Assembly: GCA_948470475.1 (NCBI GenBank)
Contig: OX419344.1
Coordinates: 13,942,047-14,006,046, forward strand
Origin: Galaxea fascicularis
Taxonomy: Eukaryota; Cnidaria; Anthozoa; Scleractinia; Euphylliidae
Length of the DNA: 64,000 nucleotides
Reading direction: 5' to 3'
In this document: positions 22,150 to 45,600 of the stretch, one piece after another
Layout of the letters: every line of letters starts with the position of its first letter
How positions within the stretch are numbered: the stretch's first letter is position 1
Position numbers and translations under genes: made by a program
Notes under the pieces: model-generated
What the model was told of the DNA's origin: nothing
Seen by the model: the letters and a program-made list of their open reading frames with translations, nothing else
Databases searched by the model: none

Positions 22150-23425
22150 ATATTAGTCGATAGTTGTTCGGCTTGTCCCTTTAGCGAGTTTCCACTCAGT
22201 TGGAAAAATACCAGTGTTAATCGACTTTAAAAATATTTGAGTGAGCGATGGTGCGATAATGTTGCCAGCCATTTTAAGGAGTCTAGATGGAATGTTATCT
22301 AGGCCCGCAGCTTTCCTTTCATTTAGTTTGGTCAATAGTTTGCGAACTACGTTCACCGATGGATCTTTCAGAGAAAAAGTTGTTTTAGTAGTTCAAGGTA
22401 GGACTCTGGCTCAACTTTGGATGACGGTATTTCTGAGACTAGTTTCTCACCAACACTTGAGAAATGCAGATTTAGTTCTTCGGTTATGTCAGAAGGTTCA
22501 GTTATAGTTTGCTCCCTAACCGTAATTTCCGCAATATTCCTTACTTTGTTTGGATGTCGCGAGGACAATTTGTTAATTAATTAATTGCCAGGTTTTTTTA
22601 AGATTTGATTTGCTGGACTCCAGATTGTCAGTGAAATATTTATGCTTAGCATTTTTAATTTCGTTGCTTATGTGGTTCCGGGCACGTTTATATTGATTCC
22701 AAGCCAAAGGGGAGCCGCGCAAAACTGCTTTCTTTTTTTAAGAAATCTCTTCTATGCATTTCATGGCGCAAATGATCAGAGACTTTTTGCTGCCAGCCCA
22801 TTTAGTTTTTAATGGTGCATGTTTATCTATGGCTTGCATTAGCATATCTTTCCACATTGACCACATATCATTTGGATCGTTTCAGTGTATCAACATCTGA
22901 CCATACCTTTTCCTGAAGGTCCCTTAGGAAGCTATGTTTATGGAAATTTTTCATTTGACGGGTTTTTATTATTATTGTGCCTGCACGCTCATGCTGGACC
23001 TTATATGTCATATAAATTAGTGGGTTATCACTTATTGCAAGATGAACAACACCAAACTTTGCAACTTTAGTTGGTGTATTCGTAATACAAAGATCAATTA
23101 AAGAGCGGGAACTTAGGGTACTTCTCGTCGGCTCTGTGATTAGCTGGACCAATCCATATATGTCAAATATATGTTTAAGTTTAACGTCATTAGCTGATGT
23201 CGTATCTACCATAAGATCCACGTTAATATCCCCTAGAAGGAAAAATTCCAAGTTTCTCGCGCCAACTTTGTTAACTAGTTCCTCAAATTCGTTAAAAAGA
23301 CTCACAGGGGAATCGGGAGGTCTATACCAGGTACTAACTAGAAGTGGTCTTGGCCTGGTGATTTCTAAAGTTAACTATTCAAGATTTTACCTACTCAAGT
23401 CTTCACGAGTTTTGTAGTTTAGGTT
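22150..23425 (-). mobile_element. LINE: endonuclease end to RT start
   Basis: Minus-strand order: STWYRPPDSP, LEFFLLGDINVDL and SRSLIDLCITNTP (APE endonuclease, about 23340-22870), a linker, then LTKLNERKAAGLDNIPSRLL and TGIFPTEWKLAK (RT start, about 22356-22150). The RT core is missing and several frames are broken. Confidence 0.8.
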
Positions 23426-23972
23426 ACATACATACATACATACATACTTGAACCTCCCCAGTGGGGCTTTTCAGGAACAATAATTATAAAGTAATAATTT
23501 ACAATTACTTAAATATTTAAATATTTAAAATGGGCTAACACATCACTATATCAATTACATTACTACACATCACTATATCAATCATCCTAAAAGATCCCTT
23601 AAAAGTTTGCTCCTTAAACGCTTCTTAAAGATTGATTCGTTACTAGAAAGTTTTACAATGGATTCCAAAGAATTCCAGATGCTGACAGTTCGGTAATAAA
23701 AAGTTTTCTTTCCAGAAGCAGTTTTAAAAAGAGGGACATTTAACAATTGCGAACTCCTTGTTGTGTATCTATTTACATCACAACGTTTGGTGAAAAAAGG
23801 GCTTAAGTATTCAGGGGCACGACCATACATTCATTTAAAAGCCAAGATAGCATTTCGATAGTAAAGCTGACTGGATACTGGAAGCCACCTAAGGCGTTTT
23901 AGTTCAGGCGTAACATGATCACATTTCCGAATTCCACTTACTTTTCTACACGCAAAGTTTTGTACCAATTGC

Positions 23973-24113
23973 CTCTCTCCTCCGCAGAGGCTCCTGCTGA
24001 CAACAATAAATTAATAAGCGCGCGCGCGACGATGGGAAGACCCACGCGCGCTTTCATTTTCCCTCTCCCCAGCCTCCCAACGACACAAAAAGAGACCTCT
24101 GCGGAGGAGAGAG
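23973..24113. mobile_element. 141-bp MITE with 9-bp target duplication
   Basis: Ends CTCTCTCCTCCGCAGAGG are inverted. ACCAATTGC is repeated at 23964-23972 and 24114-24122. The centre is GC-rich (GCGCGCGCGCGACG). It interrupts a LINE between codons for ERLQL and VQNF. The Mutator superfamily is likely. Confidence 0.85.
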
Positions 24114-24585
24114 ACCAATTGCAGTCTCTCAATATTTGACTTCGAGCAGCTGGCCCACACGTTTGAACAATAAAACAATTTACTAAACACTAAGGCGTTC
24201 CTAACTAAAAGAAGGGTCCTTCTGTCAAATGCATGTTTGACGCGATTAATCTGCCCGAGAGAAGACATGCATGACAAAACAGTAAATAATGTGGTTGTTG
24301 TACGACGGTCAGTATAACGCACGGACTGCTGACTACGGACTACGGACCGGGTATAAAACACGGACTGAGGTATAAAATATGGACTAAGACTGCGGACTGG
24401 GTATAAAACACGGACTGAGGTATAAAATGAGGACTAGGGATTAAAACAGTGAAATACCTTAGAGTGGGTAAAATGTTCTTCAAATGGTGAAAATACAGGC
24501 TGTCACGTAACCACAGTTCATAGACAATGGTTTTCGCGCCATAAACGTCACGCGGTAATAAATGCACTCTCTTTGATCGTTCCAA

Positions 24586-24602
24586 GATGGCTGGCGTCGA
24601 AG
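24586..24602 (+). pseudogene. Captured first-exon-like start (MAGVE, GTAAGT donor)
   Basis: CACTCTCTTTGATCG, a pyrimidine-rich stretch, precedes CCAAGATGGCTGG, a YY1-like start-codon context. The ATG opens five codons ending GAAG|GTAAGT. A matching acceptor CTTACAG lies at 24702, after which about 18 codons follow in frame. This resembles the 5' end of a housekeeping gene captured by the element; its source is unknown. Confidence 0.4.
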
Positions 24603-25039
24603 GTAAGTCCCATTATATGTTTCGTTTTGTTTTTCTACGAGCTCTGGGAATGATTTCCTCCGCCATTTTGTTTTACCCTTTGCAAAAACCTCTGACTTAC
24701 AGGTTTGCAGACGCACATAAGAAGCACAGCCGGACTACAAACTAAATTAATGTTGTTATAGACATTAATTTTTTTAATATAAACATCATTTAAATACAAG
24801 TAATATAAAAGTGCGTTTACGGCTAGTGACGCGTTCCAATTTTATTTCGAAAAAAAATACATTACACACATTTGTGTTAGAAACGCTGCTGTAGAGTGTT
24901 CCCATTTGGTTAATAAAGATAACAGTCCAAGCTACGACCAAAACATTTTATCTTATGTCCCAGTAATCATTCTTGACCCAAACAGTTTCCTTGCCAAGGT
25001 TAAAGCTTATCAACTCCAACTTCATCATTTCTACATTTC

Positions 25040-26575
25040 GTTTATACAAGTAAAGTAAAGTAAAGTAAAGTAAAGTAAAACCTTTATTTAAGTGTCGATT
25101 TGTTTAGCCTCATAAGACTAATTGGGGACACTAATTAAGATACACCTATAGAAAATTAAATATTTACAGGGAAATTATTAAAATTACGGGAAAACTTATA
25201 TACAAGATATAATTAAAAACTAAAATTTACCTATTGACTACACAGATTACAGCAATTGCTGTTGTTAATTACTATCTCGTCAAGGTTTAGTTTTCTTATT
25301 TCGTTTATGAAGGTGCGTAGACTTGGTGAATCCCTCTGAATTTCATTAAGTTTCGAGCATAAAAACGGCCCAAGATATCTGACAGAGTGCTTGCCATAAC
25401 GTATAGTGTCAAAACGTGGTAATACAAAGTCACTGTTCCGTAGCGAGTGTGCAGAGCCTTTGCGGGGAAATAGTTCAGAAACACAATCGGGTACAAGGCT
25501 ATGTTTGACTTTGTACATAAGTACAGTGATATCCTGAAGCCGTCTATTATATAAAGATGGTATATCAGCACACTTTAGGAGTTCTTCATAAGTAGCAGAG
25601 TGGGATTTGTATATTACCCTTAGGGCTCGTTCTTGTATTCGTTCTAACTTTCTATTGTCCGATGATTTGCAAAAATGCCAAGTTAGGTGACAGTAAGTTA
25701 AATATGGCAGTATAAAAGATTTATACAGTAGTAGCTTGGCCTTGCAGGGTATTAGGTTCCGTAGACGCGAGAGTACTCCAACTTTCTGGCCTGCCTTAAT
25801 ACATACTTTGCTGATATGCTCGGTGAAGTTGAGATTTTCATCTATATGAACTCCGAGTAGTTTGATTAATTCTGTGTTTGCAATATCAAGATCGTTTATA
25901 CTCAGCGTTTTGTCGCTCTTGTCTTTGTCGAGATTTCGTGGATTAATGTTTAGAGACTGGAACTTGTCTGGATTGGCCATTAGAAAATTATTCGAATACC
26001 ATGACAGTGCTTGCTGGCCCTGTGTTTTCATTCTGCATCGTATTGTTTCATTTTCCCTTCCTTTGACGTACATTTGGTGGTCATCAGCGTACATTGTTAG
26101 ATTTGCGTCTTTAACATGAGCTGACATATCATTTTGGTATATGTTCCATAGTAAGGGACCAAAAGACGATCCTTGAGGGCACCCCCGTTTCATCTTTATC
26201 CAGTCACTAGTAACGTCACACATTTTTACTCGGTTTAATGTATCCGCAAAAAAAGATCGCATAAGGTTAAGTGATCGCCCTCCAAATCCATAAGCCTCTA
26301 GTTTCTTTATCGTCAAAGAATGGCTGAGAGAATCAAAGGCCTTACTCATATCGGTAGATAACCCTGATACCAGTTGTTTACTGTCAACAGCCCGTTTCCA
26401 CTCCTCGATCAGCATAAGCAAGGTTGTTTCACAACTATGTCTTTTCCTGTAGGCTGTCATTCTGTAGTACAGAGTTTCATCATAATGGCTTGTCACCTGA
26501 TTGCTCAGCAAGAGTTCAAATATCTTGTTGACAGCAATAAGGGAGGTAATAGGGCGATAAAAATCCCTAGACCGT
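25040..26575 (-). mobile_element. LINE with long intact RT frame
   Basis: A 426-codon minus-strand frame (26511-25231), open further upstream to about 26575, covers most of an L2/CR1-like RT: DMSKAFDSLSHSL, CPQGSSFGPLLWN, the catalytic YADD in NLTMYADDHQMYV, GVHIDENLNFTEHI and ERIQERALRVI. The 3' end is an AAGTA-type microsatellite at about 25048-25080. It is 5'-truncated and lacks the endonuclease. It lies wholly within the Mutator-like element, so it is younger, or was carried by it. Confidence 0.85.
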
Positions 26576-27633
26576 GTTTCATACCTCAGTCCGTGTTTTA
26601 TACCCAGTCCGCAGTCTTAGTCCGCATTTTATACCTCAGTCCGTGTTTTATACCCAGTCCGCAGTCTTAGTCCGTATTTTATACCTCAGTCCTTGTTTTA
26701 TACCCAGTCCGTAGTCCGTAGTCCGTAGTCCGCAGTCAATATTTTATACTGACCGGTTGTACGATAACTGAGAGTCCAATAACACTCCCAGGTCCTTTGC
26801 AGTTTTACTAGGTAATAAGTCTTTCCCCAATAAAGATAAGGTTATATCTTGAAGCTTGGGTAGCATTTTTCTGGTACCAAATACCATAAGTTTGGATTTG
26901 TCGGGATTTAGCAGTAAATAGTTTCTGAAGCACCAGTTGCACACTTTACGCAAGAGATTTGAAGCTTTGTATCATCTACGTAGTTATGGGACATGCATTT
27001 CTGTGGAACACCGGGAAGGTCGTTTACATAGATGCTAAAAAGGAGTGGGCTCAGGATGCTACCTTGTAGGACACCACTACATAATAGTGGGAGTTCAGAC
27101 AACGTAGAGTTTATCTTTACAACCTGCTGTCGATCACTAAGGTAACTACGAAACCACTGAAGACAGGTGTTAGAGGCACCAACATCCTTCAATTTAAGTA
27201 ACAGAATTCGTTCATCTGGTCCGGTCCTGGTTTTGTCAACCACCGTTGGAGGGGTAGCGCAAATTTTGTTGTGCGACATTTTGTGTAAGGATACACGAAA
27301 ATGAAGTGTAAATTAAGCTTCCCATGATGCTGTCGTCACCTTCAGTAAATAAACAATGGAGAAACGATTGCGTACCACTAGTCAGTGAGGATATTTTATT
27401 TATTTGTTTTCGGCTAGATCCTCCTCTGGAGATAGGTAAATATTCTTCCTGTCTGTTTATTTCACTGAATGATTAAGTGATGTTCTCTTCTTCACACTGT
27501 TAAAGAAAACGCTAACGTTGGGCATTTGGTGCTAAATAATGGAAGTTTATGCTTATAAGTATCCGTCAAGCTACATGTGTTGCATTGTTTTACCCTTTTA
27601 TAGATACTGGCTGCAAATAAAACCAAAGGATAA

Positions 27634-38092
<10,459 letters not shown>

Positions 38093-38109
38093 GTACAAAT
38101 GTTACTTAA

Positions 38110-38828
38110 GGTATCAGCCAACCCAACGGGGTCGTCTGCGCGCGCATCGTTCTAGCGCTCTTTGTTTGAACACAAACCCCCATAAACCGCATATTTTCTG
38201 AAAGCTGAGTAGTCATGCCTACAGCTAATTCCCTTTAAAAGGTAAAAAACTTTAATGCGCTTAAAAAAGGAGGTTTTTGTAAAACTAAGTGTTTTCATTA
38301 AGTTCCATGCTCACCAAAAACAAACGGAAGAAAACGATTAACACGGCTTTCATTTCTTCACACATTTGCCTAAAAAACCGTGTGTCAGATTTCTTGAAAG
38401 CGCGCTCATTTTATTTTTACAAACAAATATAATTATATGGGGATGAGAAATTATTGCCACTGCCAGTGGAAATAGGCTATAACTTTAAAATGAAAAGGCA
38501 AATTAAAATTCGCAGAGACGGTTTTGTAGGTGAGCTATCTGACAACAATTTGACCAAATTTCAGCCAAATTGATCCTGGGGCTGCCGACTTGGAGTTCAA
38601 AATGCATGCACATCTCGCCTAAATTTTGATTTAGAGAAACAAGGAAAAATCGAATTTCGACCATAATGGGATTAGCGTCAAGCAAAATTGTTTTCGCTCA
38701 ATAACTTCCCGTACGAAAAACATTTTTTTTGTGGAATTTTTTCTAAATGAAAGCTACTCCCAAGATCTATTGAAACATATAGAAATCCAAAATTATGAAA
38801 AACGGTCAATTTTGGGTTGGCTGATACC
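38110..38828. mobile_element. TTAA-flanked MITE in the MOSPD 3' UTR
   Basis: Ends GGTATCAGCCAACCCA...TGGGTTGGCTGATACC with TTAA at 38106-38109 and 38829-38832. It starts only 17 bp after the MOSPD stop codon. Confidence 0.85.
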
Positions 38829-38839
38829 TTAACTCAATC

Positions 38840-41510
38840 TGCTAACAAGTTTAATAAATGTAAAAATATGAAAAACCAAAGAGAAAAAGGGGTGAAAAAG
38901 CCCAAACCAAAAGGCTTAACTGGTTAATTGATATCCGTAGCACAGCTTAAAAAATGGAAATAACATCGAGGGAGAAACAAAAAAGGAAAACCAAATAGTT
39001 CCTACAGACAATTTTATAAAAAGGATAAGTGCAAACCCAATGTGATAGGATCATGGTATGTGAACTTTGGTCACCTCAACAAGAGTTCAAGAATATTGGG
39101 TGCCATTTTTGAATTTGTGCATATACTTGCATAATGCCAGTTTGTACAGGAAGCTGGTGACTTCTTTCTTCTGCACTTACACCTCTACAAGCCAGCTCTA
39201 GTGTCTTTTTTTGCCTTTTGTGCAAGTAAGAGCCTGTTTCACTGAAGTTACATTACACAATATGTTCAGCAAGTAATGTGGCTTTGTTTTTTAGGTCTTA
39301 TAACAATGGCACTACTAAAGATGTGACGTTACATTAAGTTGTGGCAGTGCCAAGCCTGACAGAAACAGCAGAATGAATTCATTTGGACCACAAGCGAAGA
39401 TGTCTACACTGTTTTTCAGAAATTAGAGAGCCAATACTGATACATGTGTATTACTGTAATAATTGTAGAAAACACAGACAGCAATAAAGCTGCAAAATTT
39501 TGACCACATGTAGAAATGAAGTGTAAATAAAAGATTATATTTAAAGGTGATAATTAAGTGCTTATGGAAGTTGGTTGTTAAGTGACAGCTTTATACCCGC
39601 TTTTATCAGTTCTTTGCATAAGACTGTCATGAAACTGCAGCGTTCTATACAGTAGAGGAGTCTCACACTAAAAATCCAACATAGCTGGCACCCATGGAAT
39701 AATCTTAAATTCTTGTGAAAACATTAAACTTGACAAGATGGTAACTTATTGTTCCACCATCTACTTGTTTATTATACTTGAATTGTACTGTATTCTATGC
39801 AAGGAAACAAGGAAGTGCATATGGTCAGAAAGTGTGCTTCTGGAGAAGGGGCTTATGAGTGGAATATTATGGTATTTTTGAAAAACCCTTCCATCAAAAT
39901 TAATGGCCATGACTTTCAATGATCCTTCATTTACCATAGTAACTGACATCATTCAGGTAAAGATTAAGACTTTTAGTGTGGTGATGATTGCAACCCTTCC
40001 TGACATATTATTTTACTGCCAGTTAGGGGTTTTGAGGCCATATTTGTACTATACTGGACAGCTTTAAAGGGCTAAGCCTTGTATATATTCACTGCGCCTT
40101 TATATTTTGGGAGGTCTAAAGTAAATTAAAGTAGTTGATCATCACTCAAAAATCTGTACAACAAGATGACAGGGAAGCAAATTAATGAATAGCATTGTCC
40201 TCAACATATGACATTTTATCTTGTGGAGCAAGCAATGGACTGTATATAATTGAATGTCACTTTTATCCAAGGGTTTAGCCTTACTTATTAAATACACCAT
40301 TGTTCAATCAATGGCCAAGGTTGTCAAAACATCAAATGAACAGCAGTCTAATAAAGTGACTTGTGCCTTGGTAGCACAATGGAGACGTAGCAGGGCAGGG
40401 TTGTGATTGTTATTTATTTATTTGGCTGAGAGGTACAGGGTGAATGATGAAATTTGACATGGATTCAAAAGCAGTGCATTCAGACAGGGTTAATGCTGGG
40501 CTTAGCATGTGGTTTAAGTTAATGGTAATTCAATTTTGAGTAAACAGTTTTAATGTGACAGATGAGGTGTAACTCACATGATTGAGACTTATTACCTAAG
40601 GCTCGTTACCAAAGGTTAAAGATAAAGTTTCTAATTGGTTTCAATTTTTGTCTTGCAAAACCAGCTTCATCAGAATAATTATTATTGTTAAGGCCTTATC
40701 CATTTGAAATCCATGGTTCAGTTTGGTCTGTGCCCAGATGCACATCCACTAAGTGATCTCTGATTTGGGAATTTTCCAGATACAGTGTATCAGATTTTTG
40801 TTGCTAGTTTCCACTTTGTTGAAAAGATTCAACATTAAGGAAAGGTCAAAGGAAATGTTCTTGTGTAAATTTGCTATGAGATGTAGATTTGGGTAACCAT
40901 CAATCATCGTGAGCATTGTATTTACTAGGCTGTAGTTGCATGGCTGATGCCTGTTATGCAGGAGAGTTTGAGTTCAAATCCTTCAAATCCTTGTTTGGCT
41001 GCTATTGTAGATGAATTAGTTTACTGCCAGTCATTTAGTGTTCTGAAAACCTAGCCCAGCATAAAGTATTGTCAAAAAGATTCAAAAGACAAGGGAAAAA
41101 AAAAAAGGAGAAATGGGTATTACTAGAAGCGACTCTTGCAAAAGTGAAGGTCACCTGAAAATTTCAAAAAAGGATTTACTGAAAGGAGCTTATTGCAATA
41201 GTGTTGACCACTTAATAAAAAGAAGTTTGACAGTACTGCGTTTGTATGAGAAATGACAAGTAAACCCTCTGCTGAACTTAGTCTGAAAGTAGACCCTTAG
41301 GGTTTCCCTATAGTTTTAGCAGTGTTGTGTCCAAGAGATGTAGCACATCCAGTTTAGACTGCTTCTGGACCCAAACCACTAGAAGTGTCTGCAGTTTGCC
41401 ATAGTCAATTACAGTGAAAAGTTACAGAACATTTTTGAAAAATGTGAAGTGAATGTACAAAAATCGCTCTCTGAGAAAAAATGGGTTGAGATAAAAAATT
41501 CACAAATATC
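38840..41510. other. Between MOSPD and SMC4: 3' flank, no gene
   Basis: Contains AATAAA at 39483-39488 and 39526-39531, possible MOSPD polyadenylation signals. No coding frame with family motifs. Confidence 0.45.
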
Positions 41511-41517
41511 TTTTGTA

Positions 41518-41630
41518 GTTTACATGTTACAATGCCACGCGCTTTACCATGGCCACCCAACAAACATTTTTACAAGTTAGTGGCTGAATATTTGTTGGGT
41601 GGCCACGGTAAAGCGCATTGCACTGTAAAC
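41518..41630. mobile_element. 113-bp palindromic MITE
   Basis: Ends GTTTACATGTTACAATGC and GCATTGCACTGTAAAC, inner arms TACCATGGCCACCCAACAAA and inverse. TA at 41516-41517 and 41631-41632. Confidence 0.75.
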
Positions 41631-42536
41631 TAACTACTGACCAAATCTGAGGGCAAACGAACAAATTCCCTTTTGCTTTTAGTTCTGCAGTGAAGTGTCA
41701 CCTTCAAGTGAAAAAATTGATTCAAGAAAACAGTGCTAAAAATGTTGATCAAAAGGGAAACTTTTACCAAAACATAAAACTGCCATTTCTCTACAATATT
41801 TAGTCTTTTTCAATATATATATTTGAATTACAGATCACACTTCGACCATTACTTTAATCCAAAATTGCTGATCTGAGGGTATATGGTAACCTTCATGAGC
41901 TAAATTGTGTACACATGCTACAGACAAAAGCAATACCGCAAAGTGAGGATGTGCAGTGCAGAGGAGCCAGATGAGTCACATGACCTTTCACTGTGTATAT
42001 TTTATTTGATCCTTCAATATTATTCAACCGAAACTGACAATGTTATTAAAAACGTGACATTGCTTATTCCACTTATCACAATGAGTGTTATTTTGAGCTA
42101 GTGTTGTCATGTATACACGGATTAGTGCTCATTCGGCAAGATTGTAATTCCACTTACAATATCCAGTAAAGCCTTTATACAGCATACATCATGTACATAC
42201 AATCATTTGACATTTAAACAAGGACATAACATCACTAATATTGAAAATCAATTACATGTCATAATGTTACATTAATTTTCAGTGGTTTTAATGCCAAAAT
42301 AACAACATTGACTCCAGTGTATGAATGAAAATAAGCTTCGATCTAAAACAAACAGCTATTTTTCATTGTCAAATAGTCGTTTGGTCTAGTCTTTTTTTTT
42401 TTGCACAAGTGAAATTGTAAAGGGAAGTAGCAGTTTGCTGTGTATGAACTTACTGCTTCAAAACAAAGTAAAAAAGAGGTGCTACTTAGCTACTGAATGC
42501 AGGTGACTTAATTACTGCACGGCTTATTCCATGTAA

Positions 42537-42683
42537 TCAGGCTTTTGAGGATATTAGCTGTGGATTGATGGCAACACTTTTTGTACAATTATCAGTCTTG
42601 AATATACCAATGAGACGATCAGCCAACTCAAACATATTGTTCCGTAGACTAATGATTATAAACTGTGCATTTTTTGTCCTCTC
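42537..42683 (-). CDS. SMC4: SMC4 last exon
   Basis: Acceptor TTTCTTTCAG. Encodes ERTKNAQFIIISLRNNMFEL and the SMC4 C-terminus, TGA at 42537-42539. A minus-strand AATAAA at 42001-42006 could serve polyadenylation. Confidence 0.93.
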   Translation of the reverse strand, partial: ERTKNAQFIIISLRNNMFELADRLIGIFKTDNCTKSVAINPQLISSKA

Positions 42684-45600
42684 CTGAAAGAAATGAAAAG
42701 CAAACGATTCAGAAAAAAGGTACATTGCAAGACAGTTTTCTCAGAAAAATGATACAGTATGCAGACTGTGTATGATAAACAGCTGCATTGCATTGGTGGG
42801 GTAGAAAGAATTTTCTGATATTCACTGACTTTTCACACACCAAAAGACAGTTTTCACGAATCATCCTTCGGCAAAAAAGCCAGCAATGAACCCACAGAAA
42901 CTAATTCCTTAATAGCAATTTCTTGAAACAACAACCTTTCCCAACAAGGAGTCTCCTTCTGAAACCTAGCAGTTAGCCAAGATTAAAATTACCACACTTT
43001 TCACTGACTTCTTAAATATCACCTGACTTGGTGCACAATTTGCTGACCCTAAACTATTGGCTGCTTCAAAATTGCTTATTTCCCTTACTACTGCTGCTGA
43101 AACAAAACTAGCTGTAACAAATCCAGTACCCAAAGAATGAGAGAGCGTTTGAATGCTATTAGCATCCATAAAATTTAACTATGCTGGCACTCACTTTTTC
43201 AATATCTTGATGAAAGTTTCTTCAAATTGTTTTGGTTTTTTACATTGCAATTTTTGTTTTATAATTTTTCACCATTTGATGATTGAGATCTCTTAAAGAA
43301 GTGATTGGTTAGGGACACTTGGCAACAAAGTTTCAAATGAAACTCTCTGTGTGTGCTCCATGTACAGAGTCACCAAATTTCCCTGTATGAGGTGTCAATA
43401 AAAGATCTATCGCTACACTGATACCGCAGCTCTCAAAAATAGTTGCATTCACTTTTCATGTCAATAAGTCGGTGGTCCTCGACTTTACCAATCATTACAG
43501 ACTAAGTGACCTGCCTCAGCATTGCATCGTCCCGAAACACTCCTGTCACATCCATCGCGAATTGTATGACGTTTTCTCCATGTCATTCACAGCAATGTTT
43601 CCACATTACATCGTTGGAGGGCTTTTTTCTCTCATGTACGTAAGCACTTCATGATGTTTCCCCATCATGTATGCATTGGCAAGCCTGGCAAAACAGTTCC
43701 TTTCTGTCAGCTTGGCATACCATGCAGTCTTGCTTCACACATCTGCTTCTGAATGGGTCTGATTTCTGCAACAGGGTTTTGAACGGCTTTCTTGATCTTT
43801 TAACTGGGAACCAGGCGTTGCTGGTACAAAAATCATGCTCTCACATCCATCCTCTAAACCATGTCTCGTGTTTACTCTGTCATGCTCATGCCTGTTCATT
43901 TATTTTCCACTCTCTTGGCCTGTACAATGGTTTTTCACCACTTGCGTCCAACTGCACTAGGCGGTGGTAACCAGCCAAGGCTGAATGCAATACCTCTTCC
44001 CTGAAATGCTAATTGTAAGCAGCGAACTGGATACATAACATCATGTGGTTAGCATGATCAACACTGTTTTTCCAGGGAAGCTCTCAACCAAAGCTGAATG
44101 CAATACCCCTTCCCCGAAATGCTAATTGTAAGAAGAGAACTGGATGAGTAACATCATGTGGTAAGCATGATCAACAACGTTTTTCCAGAGAAGTTCTCAG
44201 CTACAATTGAGAAAAATCCTCAAAAGTTTTTGCATGAGTATTGTTTTCTTGCAGTTCCATGGTATAGCTGACCTAGCATTGACCACTACCTTAGAAGCCA
44301 CCTCCTTGCTGTAAAACTCATGTGGTACAAGCTTCATATCACGCTCTCTCTCCGTTTACCATCAACAACTCTCCTGTCCTCTATCCAGACCTTTAAGTCA
44401 AGTATGGGCAGCTTTCCATCTTCATGTCTCAATGGGTAATCAACTTCCAACTTGACTGAAGAGTGTATGCTGTTTCCAATCAATTGCAGCATTTGCAGGC
44501 ACTTCTTATCCACCTTGATGTTCTTTTCCTGTCCAGCAACATGCCCTTCACAAACTACACCATCCTCCATAAACATGAAACCAGCCCTTGGAATTTTCAA
44601 AACAATATTTATATTGTCTGCATATCTCTTGTACCTCCATACCTCTACTGACCTCCAGCTTCTCCATAAATTTCCTGTCCCACCAAATCATAAACCGCTG
44701 GGCCAAAACTCCCGGGAGCTCCAGACCTTTGGGCCCCATGCTGATTGGAGTATTATCTGGTTGTCAAGAATAGTGGTAGTTTTTCATGATAAACAGCAGG
44801 ACTATCTTCAAAGCTTCTGTGAACATCCTTCTGGTGGTAGCCTCCGCAGGTTGTTTAACTGCCAGTAACCAAGGTTTCAATCACTTGACCCTATTCTCAC
44901 CTAGAGCACAACCACTGATGGTGGGTGGCTGGCCTCTGGTGGTCCTGCACCGTGGGCAAAACGGTAGCAACTCCATAGCTTGAAGCTCCACTTTGGTTCT
45001 GTTTAACGCAAAATACAGCCCGAGTTCCTTGACAGTTAGTCCAACAGTTAGTCGCATCTTGCTGGCATGGTACACTTCACACACCTTCTCAATTGTGAAA
45101 TCAATGAGTAGATTGGCAACGTTTGTTGGAATGCCATCAGCTTGGAAACGTTGGTAAAGATGTGAAACATGGCCAAGTGAAGGTGAGAATACATTGAATG
45201 GTCTCTGTTCAGATCGGTGGGGTCCGTTAAGAGAGTTAGACTGTTTGGAAGCAACACTGGCTGAAATATTAGAAGTCTCAAAAGAACCGGCCACCAGGGC
45301 TGGGCTTGCCAAACTGGAACGACTAGAATTAGTTCTGTTTGGTAGATGGTTACCTTCTCGAGAGTCTTGGATATCAGATTGAGGGAGGGAAGTCATAGTC
45401 CCATAGAGGCACCCAGTTGATCGTAAAGGCGTCTGTGTAGATGGATCCCGGGTTGGGTCTCCAACTGATGTAATCCTCGAGTTGGTTGGTTAGACAACTA
45501 GCAAAGAGATCCGTCTGACAATTCAGTAGAAAAGGCTGAATAATTATTGTTGGGCCAACTTCCACTCGCTCATGTCCTTGAATACTCTTGACTCCTTGTC

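Larger units (their letters stand above)
24306..26755. mobile_element. Mutator-like element with tandem-repeat inverted ends
   Basis: Ends CGGTCAGTATAA...TTATACTGACCG; target duplication GTTGTACGA at 24297-24305 and 26756-26764. The inverted ends (24306-24432 and 26565-26755) are built of repeats of GGTATAAAACACGGACT. It carries a first-exon-like piece and a LINE but no transposase. Confidence 0.85.
23427..27245 (-). mobile_element. LINE RT interrupted by two later insertions
   Basis: One decayed L2/CR1-like polymerase in three pieces. 27245-26756 holds LPLLCSGVLQGSILSPLLFS and YVDDTKLQ up to LGVLLDSQLSYN; 24305-24114 holds SSLGQINRVKHAF up to SNIERLQL; 23972-23440 continues with VQNFACRK, GRAPEYLSPFF and SIWNSLES. 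The 3' end is a TATG-type microsatellite at 23427-23450. The gaps are filled exactly by a Mutator-like element and a MITE, each with a 9-bp target duplication. Confidence 0.8.

Noticed and set aside
23427..23450. An independent ACAT microsatellite
   Set aside because: It is the simple-repeat 3' tail of the adjacent LINE.
41907..42101. A small gene of 64 codons
   Set aside because: No family motif, no codon pattern, and it lies in the presumed SMC4 3' flank.
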